NCBI RefSeq assembly: GCF_018282115.1
Contig: NZ_CP054306.1
Location: 3,147,488 to 3,211,487 of the forward strand
Source: Synechocystis sp. PCC 7338
GTDB lineage: Bacteria; Cyanobacteriota; Cyanobacteriia; Cyanobacteriales; Microcystaceae
DNA length: 64,000 nucleotides
Direction: 5' to 3'
Part shown: piece by piece, positions 62,422-64,000 of the stretch
How the letters are laid out: every line of letters begins with the position of its first letter
Numbering within the stretch: the stretch's first letter is position 1
Position numbers and translations under genes: made by a program
The notes under the pieces: model-generated
Databases searched by the model: none
The model's input: only the letters and a program-made list of their open reading frames with translations
Told to the model about the DNA's origin: nothing

Positions 62422-62839
62422 TTAAGAGTCTTGATGAATTTGCCAAAAATGTTCACTCAGTAAGGGTTCTAACTCCGTCGAGAAAGTCCACTGGTCAGGA
62501 AAAGATACCGTTAAATACTCATCCCTCACATCGGCGATCGCCAATTCCCAGGCTTGAATAAACGTCTTTGACCAAATCATTTTCAGACTGGGGGCATCTT
62601 TCAATTTTCAATAAAATGCGAATTTGCTTACGTTGTTCGCGAATCGTTCGTTCCCACCTTTGTAATCATCGGGCAAATTGACATAAAGCCGTTTGAGCAA
62701 ATGTTCTAGCAGAGTTGTCAGTCGACTTAATAGTTCTCTCTTTTGCAAAATCCTGGGCCTTGAGTTTAGCGACCGTATCTTCGACCCAGAGTAGAATATC
62801 TTGATCGTAAAGTGATTTTGCCTCTGCAACCCTAGTCAT
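62422..62839 (-). pseudogene. Decayed DUF29 family gene
   Basis: Three frames hold consecutive parts of one DUF29 protein. The start MTRVAEAKSLYDQDILLWVED (62839) runs to KAQDF. A deletion of about 20 codons then shifts frame into KRELLSRLTTLLEHLLKRLYVNLPDDYKG. Another shift leads to WERTIREQRKQIRILLKIE, and a third to DAPSLKMIWSKTFIQAWELA and WTFSTELEPLLSEHFWQ, which ends at 62422. At least three lesions are present, so no intact protein is made. Confidence 0.8.
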
Positions 62840-62890
62840 TGGAAAAGCCCCCAGAACTATCAACACTCCTATAGCTTAGCCAATGGAGCA

Positions 62891-63499
62891 TCAAGATTGA
62901 AACAACGGCAAGGTTTCAAAAATATTGGTTTCCACCGGCTTCTTTGCCCGTCGTATCGGTAGCCGTCCTGATTGGGGCGTATCTCCCAACGCATAACGCA
63001 ACGCCATGCGCCACCCCTTACCCTGATCCTTCGCTAAACCCACCGTCGTCGCTGTCATCCCAAACAACCACCAGCGTTCTTCCGGGCGTAATGCTAACCA
63101 ATTGCCTACCGCGTTCCCGACCTTTTCCGACGCTAGTCCCTCCACCGCCCAAGCCAGTACACAGAGTTCTTTCCCCAACAGGCGATCGATCAAGTTATCC
63201 CCCACCTTCCATTGTCCGGCTTTGAGGTTATGGCTTTTTAGGCGTTGATTGAAGTGCCGTTTGACAGGCCCAGAAATCTCTGTCCACAAAGGCCGGTCTA
63301 AAATAGCTCGCTCTAGGGGTTCCATGGTGTCCTCTTCAGACGACATTCCCAAATTTTCAATGATGTGGACAGGCTGATAGTTACCCCGAGGGATTTTCAC
63401 CACAAAATGATGGGGGTCAAGGGTTGTCGGTACGCCAAAGCCGAGGGTGGGATGGGAGGGGGCTTGGGAAGTGGAACGGGATTTAGACGACCGGGGCAT
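62891..63499 (-). CDS. DUF3780 protein of an Hma-like anti-phage system
   Basis: A 202-residue protein starting MPRSSKSRSTSQAPSHPTLG. The core HHFVVKIPRGNYQPVHIIENLG, RALDRPLWTEI-like and AGQWKVGDNLIDRLLGKELC, then RPEERWWLFGMTATTVGL, match the DUF3780 family found with DUF499 and DUF1156 genes. The exact role is unknown. It starts 34 bp after the DUF499 stop. The ATG at 63499 is preferred; an open frame to 63583 overlaps DUF499. Confidence 0.82.
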   Translation of the reverse strand: MPRSSKSRSTSQAPSHPTLGFGVPTTLDPHHFVVKIPRGNYQPVHIIENLGMSSEEDTMEPLERAILDRPLWTEISGPVKRHFNQRLKSHNLKAGQWKVGDNLIDRLLGKELCVLAWAVEGLASEKVGNAVGNWLALRPEERWWLFGMTATTVGLAKDQGKGWRMALRYALGDTPQSGRLPIRRAKKPVETNIFETLPLFQS

Positions 63500-63533
63500 G
63501 GGATTCTCAACGTGGTTGTTAACAGCCAAGGGG

Positions 63534-64000
63534 TTACTGTTCCACCTTATCGGGGGTGAGATTAATCCCGGTGATTTCGGCAAATTGTTTTAAATCAAAG
63601 CCTTTGTCAAAGTCGGCCCCGTCTCGAATTTTGACGGTGATCAGGGCATCGGGTTCTTCTAAGTTTTCCCGCAGGGAATTAATTACTTTTTCCAACATAT
63701 TAGGAGTCACATGGCGATCGTGAAATCGTACCTGAACCGCTCTTTCTCCTTCCCCCACTTCTAAAATGACCCCGTGAAAAGTAATTCCTTGCCGTTCCTT
63801 AAACCGCTCAATGACCTTAAAGACTTTGTAGGTAGAGTCAATGTTAGTTTTTTCTTGAACTAATCTGGCGGGCTTGTTTTCATCAATGACAACTCGTTTA
63901 TCGCCCCTTGCCGGGATAGTAAAGGTTTCTAAGCAAGTGGCTTCCCCTGCCTGGGCATAGACCTGTAGGGTAATTTTGTCGTCGGTAATGGCAAAGGGTT
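63534..64000 (-). CDS. DUF499 ATPase of an Hma-like anti-phage system, C-terminal part only
   Basis: The last 155 codons of a gene that continues beyond the right edge. The frame reads PFAITDDKITLQVYAQAGEA, then VIDENKPARLVQEKTNIDS and FKERQGITFHGVILEVGEGE, ending ALITVKIRDGADFDKGFDL and TPDKVEQ. This matches the C-terminus of large DUF499 ATPases found with DUF1156 and DUF3780. The ATPase motifs lie outside the window and cannot be checked. It is upstream of the DUF3780 gene in the same direction. Confidence 0.75.
   Translation of the reverse strand, partial: PFAITDDKITLQVYAQAGEATCLETFTIPARGDKRVVIDENKPARLVQEKTNIDSTYKVFKVIERFKERQGITFHGVILEVGEGERAVQVRFHDRHVTPNMLEKVINSLRENLEEPDALITVKIRDGADFDKGFDLKQFAEITGINLTPDKVEQ

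Noticed and set aside
142-62540. GCGATCGC octamers as mobile repeats
   Set aside because: They are the HIP1 word, spread through cyanobacterial genes, and are not an element of their own.

Overview
The window looks like a chromosomal segment of a unicellular cyanobacterium very close to Synechocystis sp. PCC 6803. The evidence is psbN/psbH, petC-petA, a complete icfG partner-switching cluster, and the octamer GCGATCGC (HIP1) scattered through most genes. Strain identity cannot be decided from the sequence alone. No rRNA, tRNA, CRISPR array or intact insertion sequence was seen.

Layout. (1) 1-785: 5' part of trpD, minus strand, running off the left edge; then a small DUF6717-like gene. (2) 1.6-16.2 kb: a long minus-strand block. 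Read in transcription order it holds an NTF2-like protein, a carboxymuconolactone-decarboxylase-like protein, a PfpI protein, an AGE epimerase, a STAS antagonist, glycogen debranching enzyme glgX, a second STAS antagonist, the PP2C phosphatase icfG, its RsbW-like kinase, a LarA-like protein, an AEC carrier, a sugar-binding lipoprotein and a sensor without an output domain. This ties a phospho-switch to carbon storage and uptake. (3) 16.7-25.0 kb: an accessory cluster of mostly exported proteins. Plus-strand genes (ABM monooxygenase, two cupins, XapX, sugar isomerase, epoxide-hydrolase-like enzyme, Tat-exported deacetylase, HbpS/GlcG protein) face minus-strand genes (HbpS/GlcG protein, two periplasmic seven-bladed propellers). 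(4) 25.3-34.3 kb: one giant gene for a roughly 3000-residue RTX/FG-GAP/Calx-beta surface or secreted protein. (5) 35-38 kb: an SDR, an orphan TRAP solute-binding protein and a membrane-anchored propeller.

(6) 38.2-53.5 kb: housekeeping core. It holds YciI, psbN/psbH, petC-petA, a DUF3110 protein, murQ, a site-2 protease, a JAMM peptidase, amidase, uvrC, an aspartic-protease-like gene, a UbiB kinase, pabC and fabG. (7) 53.6-64.0 kb: a defence island on the minus strand. A DUF499 ATPase (cut by the right edge), a DUF3780 protein, a DUF1156 DNA methyltransferase and a PLD-SNF2 helicase form a helicase-methylase-ATPase (Hma-like) anti-phage system. Four toxin-antitoxin pairs and a decayed DUF29 gene sit between its parts.

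The most notable points are the split Hma-like system with its embedded toxin-antitoxin pairs, the exported-enzyme cluster at 16.7-25 kb, and two genes whose expected ATG start reads ATA (the PIN toxin and the aspartic protease). A translated palindromic repeat inside the methyltransferase, and a LarA-like protein beside an AEC carrier, are also worth a look.
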